DNA from: a bacterium
GTDB lineage: Bacteria; ARS69
Assembly: GCA_025774865.1 (NCBI GenBank)
Contig: JALGZO010000309.1
Location: 1 to 9,649, forward strand
Length of the DNA stretch: 9,649 nt
Direction of reading: 5' to 3'
The translations under genes and the position numbers were made by a program. Position 1 is the first letter of the stretch. Each line of letters begins with the position of its first letter. Under the pieces are notes generated by a model that had not been told where the DNA came from, did no database searches, and saw nothing but the letters and a program-made list of their open reading frames with translations. Shown here in pieces: positions 1-7,394 of the stretch.

Positions 1-3000
1 GGCGACGGATTCTTTGTCTACGTGCGCGACCTCGACTCCCGCGAGCTCTGGTCCGCGGGCGTGCAGCCGACCTTGCGCGCGCCGTCCGAGTATCGTGTCG
101 CCTGGGAGCCGGGCCGGTTCGAGATCACCCGGGTCGATGATGAGATCGAAACGCACCTGGAGGTCTGCGTACCGCCCGATCGTGCGCTCGAGCTTCGCCG
201 CCTCACGCTGCTCAACCGATCCTCACGGCCGCGCCGCCTCGAGCTCACGAGCTACGCGGAGATCGCGCTCTGCGACGCCGCCGCGCACGCAGCGCACCCC
301 GCTTTTTCGAAGCTCTTTCTTCAGACCGAGCACGAGCCCGCCGGGAACGCGCTGCTCGTCCGCCGCCGCCCGCGCAGGAACGGCGAGACACATCCCTGGG
401 TGGTCCACGCGATGCTCGATCAAGAGCCGGATTTCGAGACCGATCGGGCCCGCTTCCTGGGCCGAGGGGGCTCCCGGCACGCGCCGCACGCGCTCGGGGA
501 GGACATGCTCTCTCGCACCGTCGGGAACGTGCTCGATCCGGTGCTCAGTCTCCGCCGCGCGGTCGAGCTGGAGGCCGGGCAGAAAGCGGAGACGGTGCTC
601 GTGCTCGGCGCGGACCCCGATCGCGACGGTGCACTCGAGCTCGTCGAGGGACTCCGCGACGTCGCGGGCACCTTCCACCGCGCGCAGCATCAAGCGCGGG
701 AGCTGATGGGCCGGCTCGGTCTGGCCGAAGACGAGGCCGCCCATCTCCAGACGCTCGCGGGCGCAATCCTCTTCGGGCATCCGGAGCTCTTCGCATCCCC
801 TCCTCGGCCTCGCACGGCGCTCGACTACTGGAACTCAATGCGGATCCCGGTCGTTCTTCCCGCGGGTCACGACGGCGACTTTCGTGAACCGAGCCTCGGC
901 ACCGCGGATGATGACGAGCCGCTCGCACTCCTCGGGGCGAAGAACGAGCAGTCCCACGAGATCCCGTCCACGGTCGGGAAGCCGACCGGCGCCGATCCGG
1001 AGACGCTACGGCACTTCAATGGACTCGGAGGTTTCAGCGAGGACGGAACAGAGTACGTGATCCGGCTCCGCCGCGAGGGTGGCCGACTCCGCCTCCCCCC
1101 GAAGCCCTGGATCAACGTCATCGCGAACGAACGGTTCGGCTTCCTCGTGAGCGAGACGGGGGCCGGTTACACCTGGCGGGGCAACAGTCGCGAGCACCGT
1201 CTCACGCCCTGGTCCAACGATCCCGTGCTGGATCCCCCTTCCGAAGCACTCTACGTGCGCGACGAAGAGAACGGGGAATTCTGGTCTCCGCTCCCGGGCC
1301 CGGCTCCCGGTCCCGGCGAGTACGAGATGCGCCATGGATTCGGTTACAGCCGGTGCCGGCACCTCGGACACGGGATCGAGCACGAGACGACGCTGTTCGT
1401 CCCGCAGGAGGACTGCGTGCGCATCTGCCTGGTTCGGCTGACGAACTCCGGCGAGGCTCCCCGCCGGGTTTCGCTCTTCTCCTATTATCGTCTCGACCCG
1501 GGACCGGCCTCTCGGCGTTCCATCTCGACGACGATCGATCCCCACGGCACGGTGCTCGCCCGGCGCCGTCCCGACGACGACTACCCCGACAGCGTCACGT
1601 TCGCAGCCGTCGCGGCACCCGCCAAAACGGCAGTTCATGCGACCTGCGACCGTCGGGGATTCCTCGGGGGGAACGGGCGGACCGCCTCGCCGGCCGCGCT
1701 GCGTCGCGCAGAATCGCTGGATGGAGCGAGCGGGACCGGACCCGACGTCTGCATCGCCCAACAAACCGAGCTCCGGCTCGCGCCCGGCGCCACGATCGAG
1801 GTTGCATTCCTGTTCGGCGAGGAAGACGGTGAGCGGGAGGCGCACGCGGTCGCCGAGCGGTACCTCCGCCCCGGCGCGATCGACGCCGCCCTCGAGCAGG
1901 CGACCGCGTTCTGGAAGCGAACGCATTCCGCCGTTCGGATCGAGACCCCGTCGTCGGCGCTGGATCTGCTCGCCAACGGATGGCTCGCGTATCAGACTCT
2001 CGCGTGCCGGATCTGGGGCCGCTCCGCGCTCTACCAGTCCGGCGGTGCGTTCGGCTTTCGCGATCAGCTGCAGGACTCCTCGGCACTCATCCTCCTCCGG
2101 CCGGACATCGCGCGCGAGCAGATCCTCCGGAACGCCTCTCATCAGTTCGCCGAAGGGGACGTCCTGCACTGGTGGCATCCGCCCCGGTCGTGCGGGATCC
2201 GTACCCGCTTCGTGGACGATCTCCTCTGGCTGCCCTACCTGACCGCGTTCTACGTGAGATCTACGGGCGACTGGTCCGTGCTCGACGAACCCCTCCCGTT
2301 CCTGACCGGGCGCGAGCTCGCTCCCGGTGAGGACGAGGCGTTTCTGACGCCGGAACGCGCCGGCGAGTCCGCGGATCTCTACGAGCATTGCGTTCGCGCG
2401 CTCGATCGATCGCTCGGCACGGGTGGGCACGGGCTGCCCCGGTTCGGAACCGGGGACTGGAACGACGGAATGAACCGGGTCGGTCGCCTCGGCCGCGGTG
2501 AGAGCGTATGGATGGGGTTCTTCCTCTACCGTGTTCTCGGCGATTTCCTGCCGGGGTGCGAGCGACGCGGCGACCAGCCGAGACGGGACCGCTACCGCGA
2601 GCACCGCGACGAGCTCCGGAGCGCCCTGGAGGAGTCCGGTTGGGACGGCGAGTGGTACCGCCGCGGCTACTACGACGACGGCACGCCGCTCGGCTCGCGG
2701 CACAGCAACGAATGCCGGATCGACGCGCTCGTGCAGGCGTGGTCGGTGCTCTCGAAGGCGGCGGCCCCCGATCGGGCCGACCGGGCGATGGACGCCGTCG
2801 AGCGTGAGCTCGTCTCGCGCGAGGACGGTTTGATCCGCCTCCTCACACCGCCCTTCGACGAGACGCCCCTCGATCCCGGCTACATCAAAGGCTACGTTCC
2901 CGGCGTTCGCGAGAACGGCGGGCAGTACACGCATGCCGCGCTCTGGGTCGTTCGTGCGATGGCGGAGCTCGGAAGGAACGATCGCGTGGCCGAGCTGCTC

Positions 3001-3456
3001 GAGCTTCTCAACCCGGTCCACCACGCCTCCACGCCGGAGCAGGTCGAGCTCTATCAAGTCGAGCCGTACGTGGTCGCCGCCGACGTCTACGGAGCTCCGC
3101 CTCACGTGGGCCGGGGTGGGTGGACCTGGTACACCGGTTCGTCGGGCTGGATGTACCGCGTGATCCTGGAGTCGCTCCTCGGATTCCGGATCGTCGGCGG
3201 GGACACGGTGGAGCTCGCGCCCTGCGTGCCGGATACCTGGCCTGAGTTCGGAGTGCGCTACCGGCCGGACGACGCGACCCGATGGGAGTTCCGGATCACG
3301 AATCCGACCGGACAGGCGCGTGAAGTCGTCGCGGTGACGATCGACGGGGAGCCGGTCGTGGTCGAGGGCGGCATCGGTCGCATTCCCCTGATCCGCGACG
3401 GGCGCCAACACCGCGCCGACCTCGTGCTGGGAACGAGCGAGAGCGGGCGGTCTTGA
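1..3456 (+). CDS. GH94-family cyclic beta-1,2-glucan synthase-like protein, C-terminal part (5' truncated)
   Basis: The frame is open from base 1, before any start codon, and the first residues (GDGFFVYVRDLDSRELWSAG) are already inside a conserved domain, so the true start is upstream; the GTG at 22 is not it. Two related sandwich domains (glycosyltransferase 36-associated type) occupy about 1-790 and 1012-1850. They are followed by an (alpha/alpha)6 GH94 domain. Motifs seen are YQSGGAFGFRDQLQD (2032-2076), HWWHPP (2167-2184), GTGDWNDGMN (2446-2475, carrying the DWND aspartates that include the general acid in GH94 phosphorylases), SNECRID (2704-2724), ENGGQYTHAA (2911-2940) and GGWTWYTGSSGWMY (3115-3156). 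This two-sandwich plus GH94 layout is that of the C-terminal half of NdvB/ChvB, where GH94 trims glucan chains by phosphorolysis after a membrane GT84 domain makes them. The GT84 and cyclising parts would lie upstream and are not visible, so a free-standing beta-glucan phosphorylase remains possible. The linker between the sandwiches looks short. The gene ends tail-to-tail with the minus-strand operon. Confidence 0.9.
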   Translation, partial: GDGFFVYVRDLDSRELWSAGVQPTLRAPSEYRVAWEPGRFEITRVDDEIETHLEVCVPPDRALELRRLTLLNRSSRPRRLELTSYAEIALCDAAAHAAHPAFSKLFLQTEHEPAGNALLVRRRPRRNGETHPWVVHAMLDQEPDFETDRARFLGRGGSRHAPHALGEDMLSRTVGNVLDPVLSLRRAVELEAGQKAETVLVLGADPDRDGALELVEGLRDVAGTFHRAQHQARELMGRLGLAEDEAAHLQTLAGAILFGHPELFASPPRPRTALDYWNSMRIPVVLPAGHDGDFREPSLGTADDDEPLALLGAKNEQSHEIPSTVGKPTGADPETLRHFNGLGGFSEDGTEYVIRLRREGGRLRLPPKPWINVIANERFGFLVSETGAGYTWRGNSREHRLTPWSNDPVLDPPSEALYVRDEENGEFWSPLPGPAPGPGEYEMRHGFGYSRCRHLGHGIEHETTLFVPQEDCVRICLVRLTNSGEAPRRVSLFSYYRLDPGPASRRSISTTIDPHGTVLARRRPDDDYPDSVTFAAVAAPAKTAVHATCDRRGFLGGNGRTASPAALRRAESLDGASGTGPDVCIAQQTELRLAPGATIEVAFLFGEEDGEREAHAVAERYLRPGAIDAALEQATAFWKRTHSAVRIETPSSALDLLANGWLAYQTLACRIWGRSALYQSGGAFGFRDQLQDSSALILLRPDIAREQILRNASHQFAEGDVLHWWHPPRSCGIRTRFVDDLLWLPYLTAFYVRSTGDWSVLDEPLPFLTGRELAPGEDEAFLTPERAGESADLYEHCVRALDRSLGTGGHGLPRFGTGDWNDGMNRVGRLGRGESVWMGFFLYRVLGDFLPGCERRGDQPRRDRYREHRDELRSALEESGWDGEWYRRGYYDDGTPLGSRHSNECRIDALVQAWSVLSKAAAPDRADRAMDAVERELVSREDGLIRLLTPPFDETPLDPGYIKGYVPGVRENGGQYTHAALWVVRAMAELGRNDRVAELLELLNPVHHASTPEQVELYQVEPYVVAADVYGAPPHVGRGGWTWYTGSSGWMYRVILESLLGFRIVGGDTVELAPCVPDTWPEFGVRYRPDDATRWEFRITNPTGQAREVVAVTIDGEPVVVEGGIGRIPLIRDGRQHRADLVLGTSESGRS

Positions 3457-3480
3457 CTCGCCGCTCGAACGGAGAGCTCC
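3457..3480. other. 24-base convergent intergenic spacer
   Basis: This is the only non-coding stretch in the window, lying between the TGA of the + strand GH94 gene and the TGA of the minus-strand secreted-protein gene. It contains a small GGAG-AG-CTCC inverted repeat, which is too short to call a terminator, and no T-run on either strand. I see no promoter. Transcripts from the two sides probably overlap at their 3' ends or rely on Rho-type termination. Confidence 0.8.
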
Positions 3481-6400
3481 TCACGGCCGGATGACGACGA
3501 CCGCGGGGAGCTTCGTCACGAGCGCTTCACCCCCGGTCGGCGGCCTCACCACGATTCCGGATGCCGGCATTCGCAGCGCACCTTCCATCTCCACGATCGT
3601 CGCCTCGCCGTCGAGCCGCGCGGAAAAAGTGATCGGGCCATACCGGGTTCGCAACCCGCGGATCCCCACGGGACCCTCGGACAGCCAATCGAAGGGCAGA
3701 CCGGCCGCTACCACGAGCGCGCCGTCCTCCCGCTCGTATGCGAACAGGTCCAGCGCGGAACGAACGAAGTCGGTGCCGACCCAGGAATGCGGCAAGTCCC
3801 CGAGAAAGCGCGGCGTCCGCAACTGGGAAGAGACGACCTCCGGCCACTGGCGCCAACCGGGCGGGCGGCGGTGTTCGAGGAAGAAGTCCACGAGCTCGTT
3901 CGCGCGATCCCGCCAGCCGAGCCGCACGAACGCACCGATGTTCCGAGTCTCGTACGGAGTGAACGCGTCCCACGGTTCCCCGCCGCGTCGATCGTCGAAG
4001 AACTGCCAGTAGCGCTCGAACGTGGCGGTAACCGCCCCGCGCGGCAACACGCCCCCGGCGTGCGCCGGCGACAGGCCGACCGTCGTCGAAGTCGCGTCGA
4101 AGTCGCCGAGATCGGCGCAGCCGGGAATATAGTCGATCCGGTGTCGCTCCATCGCGTGACCGATGGAGGCCACCAGGTCGCGCTCGAACTCGTCCCGGAT
4201 TACCTCGAGGCGGGCGCGCTCGCCCTCGTGCCCGAGCTCGCCCGCCAGAAATGCGGCGTCCTTGAAACCGCGTAGCGCGAAGAAATCGTCCCAGTAGGAG
4301 TGCATGGGCTTGGCCGAGTACCCCTCGTGACTGATCGAGGGTGGCAGGATGCCGTAGAACTCCTGGCGGTCCGGATCCTCGAACGCGGCGGTTCTTCGCC
4401 GTTGCCGGAGGGAGTCGAGGTAGCCCGCCGCCGCGACCACGCGCGGCCACATACGCGCGAGTACGTCGTGGTCGTCCGTGTAGCGGTAGTACTCCGCCAC
4501 GAGGAAGATGAACTCACCGTTGCTGTCGTGCTCCGGCACGGGGTCCGCACCGCGCCAATCGACGACACACGGCACCTTCCCGTCGTCATACTGATACGGC
4601 GCGAACCACTCGAGGAACTCGAGGACGACATCGGAGTGGCCCATGCGAAGAAGGGCCGACGAGGTGAGCGAACCGTCCCGGATCCACGAACGTGCGTACG
4701 CGCGCGAGCCGGGCTGAATCGCGGGGCCGGACCGGTTGACGAGGACCCAGCCGAGCTGCGCCTTCAGAGTCTCCTCGAACTCTCGCGCGATCGGGGGAAG
4801 CTCGAAGGCCACACGGCCCAGTCGGGACTCCCAGGCCGACCGCGACCGTTCCCGCGCCGCAACCAGGTCACCTCGTGGCACCGGCGCGCCGGGATGGAGG
4901 GGGAACACGATTTCGACCGTACGCTCCGCCCCGGCCGCGAGCTCCACCGCGTAGGCGAGCGCGGCGGACGCGGCCCCGAACGGATCACGGACCGAAGCGG
5001 CCGCTCCTACCGTGCCATGACCCAGGTGATCGACGACGATGTCGCCGCCGTCGAATGACACCGCACCGAACGAGTCCGGCCGCGTCACGCAGTTCACCGC
5101 CCTATCCCCGTCGACGTAGATCGAGTCTCCTTCTCGCGTGATCTCGTGGACTCGCGCCGTTCCTCCGATCGTGTTGAGGTCCTGCGACGGGGGATTGGTC
5201 TGGAACGGTCGGAGCGCGAGGTACAGCGAGCCCGCGGTGGGATCGGTTCCGTCGTTGCGAACGGCGTACCGGACGACGACGGAAGACCCGCCCGGCTCTC
5301 CGACGGCGACCGCGGAGATGGTCAGTTGCAGGTCGTCGTACCGCCACGTCACGCGCGGCATCGGCAGGAAGCCCGCCTCGAGCGACTGCTCGCCTTGTAC
5401 GTCGGCCCACGTCACGAGCCGGTCGTTCCAGAAGACGAACGGCTCGATCGAGAAGCGCTCCTTGCCGGTTCCGGTCATCCCGTCCTCGTTGAACAGGCAC
5501 TCGCGCGAGTCGCCGTCGAGGCCGACCACGGTCCAGTAGGACTGCTCGCCCGAGATCCCACGTGGATACGAGCCTCGGGGAGCATCCTTCGCGATCGCGG
5601 CGAAGAACGCCTCGCGCGTCGCCGACCATTCGATCGGTTGGACGGCGAGGCCGGTGAGAACGGGGGAGCCGTCTCCGTGCGCATCCACGATGCGAAGGCG
5701 CAGTTGCCGGGATTCCGACTCGGGGAGGTAGAGGTCGTCGCGTCCGCCGTTTCCCCCGGAGACCGTGCGGAGCGCACGCCAGTGGGTCTCGTCGTGTGAC
5801 GCTTCGACCACGTAGCCCGTCGCGTTCCGATCCGCGGCCCACTCGACCGTCAAGCCGCCGTACTCGCGGACGCCCCCGAAGTCGAGCGCGATCCAGCGTT
5901 CCGCGTCTCCGGCGTCGGGCGCCCACCCCGTGGCGACATTCCCGTCCAGCGCCGAGGCCGCGTCGTGTCCGGAGAGCGCCGACGACGCCTTGACGACCGG
6001 ATCCGGAAGCGGCGCACCAGGAGGCGGCAGCTCGACAAGCCGAAGCTCGTCGATCCACACCGAGCCCGTCCCGCCGCTTCCCGCGGTCACCGCCAACTCG
6101 ATCGCCGCGACGTGTTCGATCTCCCCACCTCCGAGCGGTCCCCAGGCGAACGAAATGTGCCGCTTCTTGATCGCGACGCGCCGCCACTCGCGGGGGAAGT
6201 CCATGTCGCGGCGCACCGACCACCAGACGTTCTCTCCCGTCGAGTCGATGAGCTTGAACTCGAGATGGTTCGGGAGCGCGTCGCCCCGGATCCGGAACGA
6301 GAACGCGTAGTTCTCGGGCAGGTCGAGCGCAAGCTCCCGGCGAGCGACCGCGTAGCCACCCCCGGAGAATCGAAAGTCGAGCTGCAACGCATTCCCCGAG

Positions 6401-6573
6401 AAGCCCGGGCCGGCGCGAATGTCGAGTGCGACGCCGTCCGCGGGATGGGCCGTCCAGCCGGTCACGTCCTCGAAATCATCCACCACGGCCGGATCGGCCG
6501 ACGACGCGGGCGACGACGAGACGGCGCAGAACGCGGCCGCGATCGCGACGCCCCGGGCCGGACCGCGCGTCAT
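3481..6573 (-). CDS. Secreted discoidin-domain six-hairpin glycosidase-like protein
   Basis: This protein of 1030 residues has a Sec signal peptide at 1-26 (Arg-containing n-region, Ala-rich core, likely cut after PASSA), so it is exported. Residues ~28-185 (VDDFEDVTGW at 31-40, ending SVWIDELRLVEL) look like a CBM11/CIA30-type jelly roll. Residues ~192-312 (ASSALSGHDAASALDGNVATGW, WIALDFGG, YVVEASHDETHW) form an F5/8 type C (discoidin, CBM32-like) domain. Residues ~340-585 are beta-rich and resemble the N-terminal sandwich of GH15/GH65/GH94-type enzymes. Residues ~595-955 look like an (alpha/alpha)6 barrel, with ARSWIRDGS (627-635), VPEHDSNGEF (679-688), HSYWDDFFALRGF (758-770) and TPYETRNIGAF (872-882). 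Acidic residues E681, E687, D762, D763 and E875 are candidate catalytic or substrate ligands, but I cannot assign a GH family. It is the last gene of the operon. Its ATG overlaps the permease TGA (ATGA) and has a good GGAGGG at 6582-6587, 8 bases upstream. The likely role is to bind and cleave an extracellular glycan whose products the upstream ABC system imports (inference). Confidence 0.85.
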   Translation of the reverse strand: MTRGPARGVAIAAAFCAVSSSPASSADPAVVDDFEDVTGWTAHPADGVALDIRAGPGFSGNALQLDFRFSGGGYAVARRELALDLPENYAFSFRIRGDALPNHLEFKLIDSTGENVWWSVRRDMDFPREWRRVAIKKRHISFAWGPLGGGEIEHVAAIELAVTAGSGGTGSVWIDELRLVELPPPGAPLPDPVVKASSALSGHDAASALDGNVATGWAPDAGDAERWIALDFGGVREYGGLTVEWAADRNATGYVVEASHDETHWRALRTVSGGNGGRDDLYLPESESRQLRLRIVDAHGDGSPVLTGLAVQPIEWSATREAFFAAIAKDAPRGSYPRGISGEQSYWTVVGLDGDSRECLFNEDGMTGTGKERFSIEPFVFWNDRLVTWADVQGEQSLEAGFLPMPRVTWRYDDLQLTISAVAVGEPGGSSVVVRYAVRNDGTDPTAGSLYLALRPFQTNPPSQDLNTIGGTARVHEITREGDSIYVDGDRAVNCVTRPDSFGAVSFDGGDIVVDHLGHGTVGAAASVRDPFGAASAALAYAVELAAGAERTVEIVFPLHPGAPVPRGDLVAARERSRSAWESRLGRVAFELPPIAREFEETLKAQLGWVLVNRSGPAIQPGSRAYARSWIRDGSLTSSALLRMGHSDVVLEFLEWFAPYQYDDGKVPCVVDWRGADPVPEHDSNGEFIFLVAEYYRYTDDHDVLARMWPRVVAAAGYLDSLRQRRRTAAFEDPDRQEFYGILPPSISHEGYSAKPMHSYWDDFFALRGFKDAAFLAGELGHEGERARLEVIRDEFERDLVASIGHAMERHRIDYIPGCADLGDFDATSTTVGLSPAHAGGVLPRGAVTATFERYWQFFDDRRGGEPWDAFTPYETRNIGAFVRLGWRDRANELVDFFLEHRRPPGWRQWPEVVSSQLRTPRFLGDLPHSWVGTDFVRSALDLFAYEREDGALVVAAGLPFDWLSEGPVGIRGLRTRYGPITFSARLDGEATIVEMEGALRMPASGIVVRPPTGGEALVTKLPAVVVIRP

Positions 6574-7394
6574 TCGCGAATCCCTCCGGCGAGGAGGCCC
6601 CGCACGTACGTCCGCTGGAACGCGAGAAAGACGACGAGCGCCGGCAGCACCGTGAGTACGGATCCCGCCATCATCAGCTCCGTGTCCTGCACGTGCTCAC
6701 CGGACAGGTTCGCGAGCGCGACGGGGAGCGTGTACATCGAGTCGTCGCTCAGGACGACGAGCGGCCACATGAAATCGTTCCAGGCCGCCAGAAACGTGAA
6801 CGTCGCCATCGTGACGAGGATCGGTCGAATGACGGGCAGCAGAACCGTCCAGAAGATCCGGACTTCGCCCGCGCCATCGATGCGGGCCGCGTCGAGAAGA
6901 TCGTCGGGTACGCCGAGCACGTACTGTCGGATCAGGAAGATCCCGAACACGCTCGCGAAGTACGGGATCATCACGCCCAGGTACGTGTTCACGAGCCCCA
7001 GCTCGCGCAGCAGGAGGAACAGTGGGAGCATCCCGACCTGCGCCGGGATGACGAGCGCCATCGTGAGTCCCCGGAAGATCCGTTCTCGTCCCGGAAACGC
7101 GAGCTTCGCGAACGCGTATCCCGCCATGGCGTTGACGATCACCGAGACGACCGTGGCACCGGTCGTCACGACGACACTGTTGAAGAAGTGGCGCGCGACG
7201 TCGAGACGCGTGAACAGGTCGATGTAATTGTGGAGCGACGGGGCCTCGGGGAGGAAGCGGGGCGGTACGGTGTTCGCCTCCCCCGCCCGCATGAGCGACG
7301 CGCCCACCATCCAGACGAGCGGGGCGAGCGTGATCAGTGCGCCGAGGGCGAGCGCCGCGTGCGTCGCGACCCAGATCGCGAGCTTCCGCATCAT
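6570..7394 (-). CDS. Carbohydrate ABC transporter permease, MalG/UgpE type
   Basis: This 274-residue inner-membrane protein is of normal length for the MalG-type subunit of a CUT1 sugar importer. About six hydrophobic segments are visible near residues 9-34, 70-98, 107-130, 137-158, 185-210 and 240-262. The cytoplasmic EAA loop, which contacts the ATPase, is DLLDAARIDGAGEVRIFWTV (166-185) followed by LLP. The short C-terminal TYVRGLLAGGIRE is typical of the family. The frame stays open far upstream (to 8567), but that region is the other permease's sequence in a shadow frame. The start at 7394 gives an ATGA overlap with the upstream permease stop, like the other junctions. A second in-frame ATG follows directly at 7391. 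A weak GGGG lies 5 bases upstream of the first ATG. It pairs with the MalF-type subunit. Substrate specificity cannot be read from the permease; a beta-gluco-oligosaccharide is suggested only by the neighbours. Confidence 0.93.
   Translation of the reverse strand: MMRKLAIWVATHAALALGALITLAPLVWMVGASLMRAGEANTVPPRFLPEAPSLHNYIDLFTRLDVARHFFNSVVVTTGATVVSVIVNAMAGYAFAKLAFPGRERIFRGLTMALVIPAQVGMLPLFLLLRELGLVNTYLGVMIPYFASVFGIFLIRQYVLGVPDDLLDAARIDGAGEVRIFWTVLLPVIRPILVTMATFTFLAAWNDFMWPLVVLSDDSMYTLPVALANLSGEHVQDTELMMAGSVLTVLPALVVFLAFQRTYVRGLLAGGIRE
6582..6587 (-). promoter_or_regulatory. Ribosome binding site for the secreted glycosidase-like gene
   Basis: GGAGGG on the minus strand lies 8 bases upstream of the ATG at 6573, inside the last codons of the MalG-type permease (Gly-Gly-Ile-Arg-Glu). 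The ideal spacing fixes the start of the secreted protein and suggests it is translated efficiently even though it is the last gene. Confidence 0.65.

Noticed and set aside
1006-3411. 801-codon open frame on the minus strand, antisense to the GH94 gene
   Set aside because: It lies wholly opposite a gene with many conserved GH94 motifs, has low-complexity Arg/Val/Pro/Glu-rich composition and no recognisable domain. Long antisense frames are expected in GC-rich coding DNA.
22-3456. GTG at 22 as the true start of the GH94 gene
   Set aside because: The seven codons before it (GDGFFVY) are in frame and belong to the conserved opening of the sandwich domain, so the gene continues off the left edge.
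3467-3480. Small inverted repeat in the convergent spacer as a bidirectional terminator
   Set aside because: The stem is only four base pairs and there is no T-run on either side, so it is not convincing as an intrinsic terminator.
5102-6223. 373-codon minus-strand frame inside the secreted-protein gene
   Set aside because: It overlaps the domain-bearing frame on the same strand, is very Arg-rich and has no recognisable domain. It is a +1/-1 shadow rather than a second gene.
5965-7227. 420-codon + strand open frame across the secreted-protein and MalG-type genes
   Set aside because: It crosses the boundary of two well-supported minus-strand genes, is Arg-rich and shows no domain. It is a GC-driven shadow frame.
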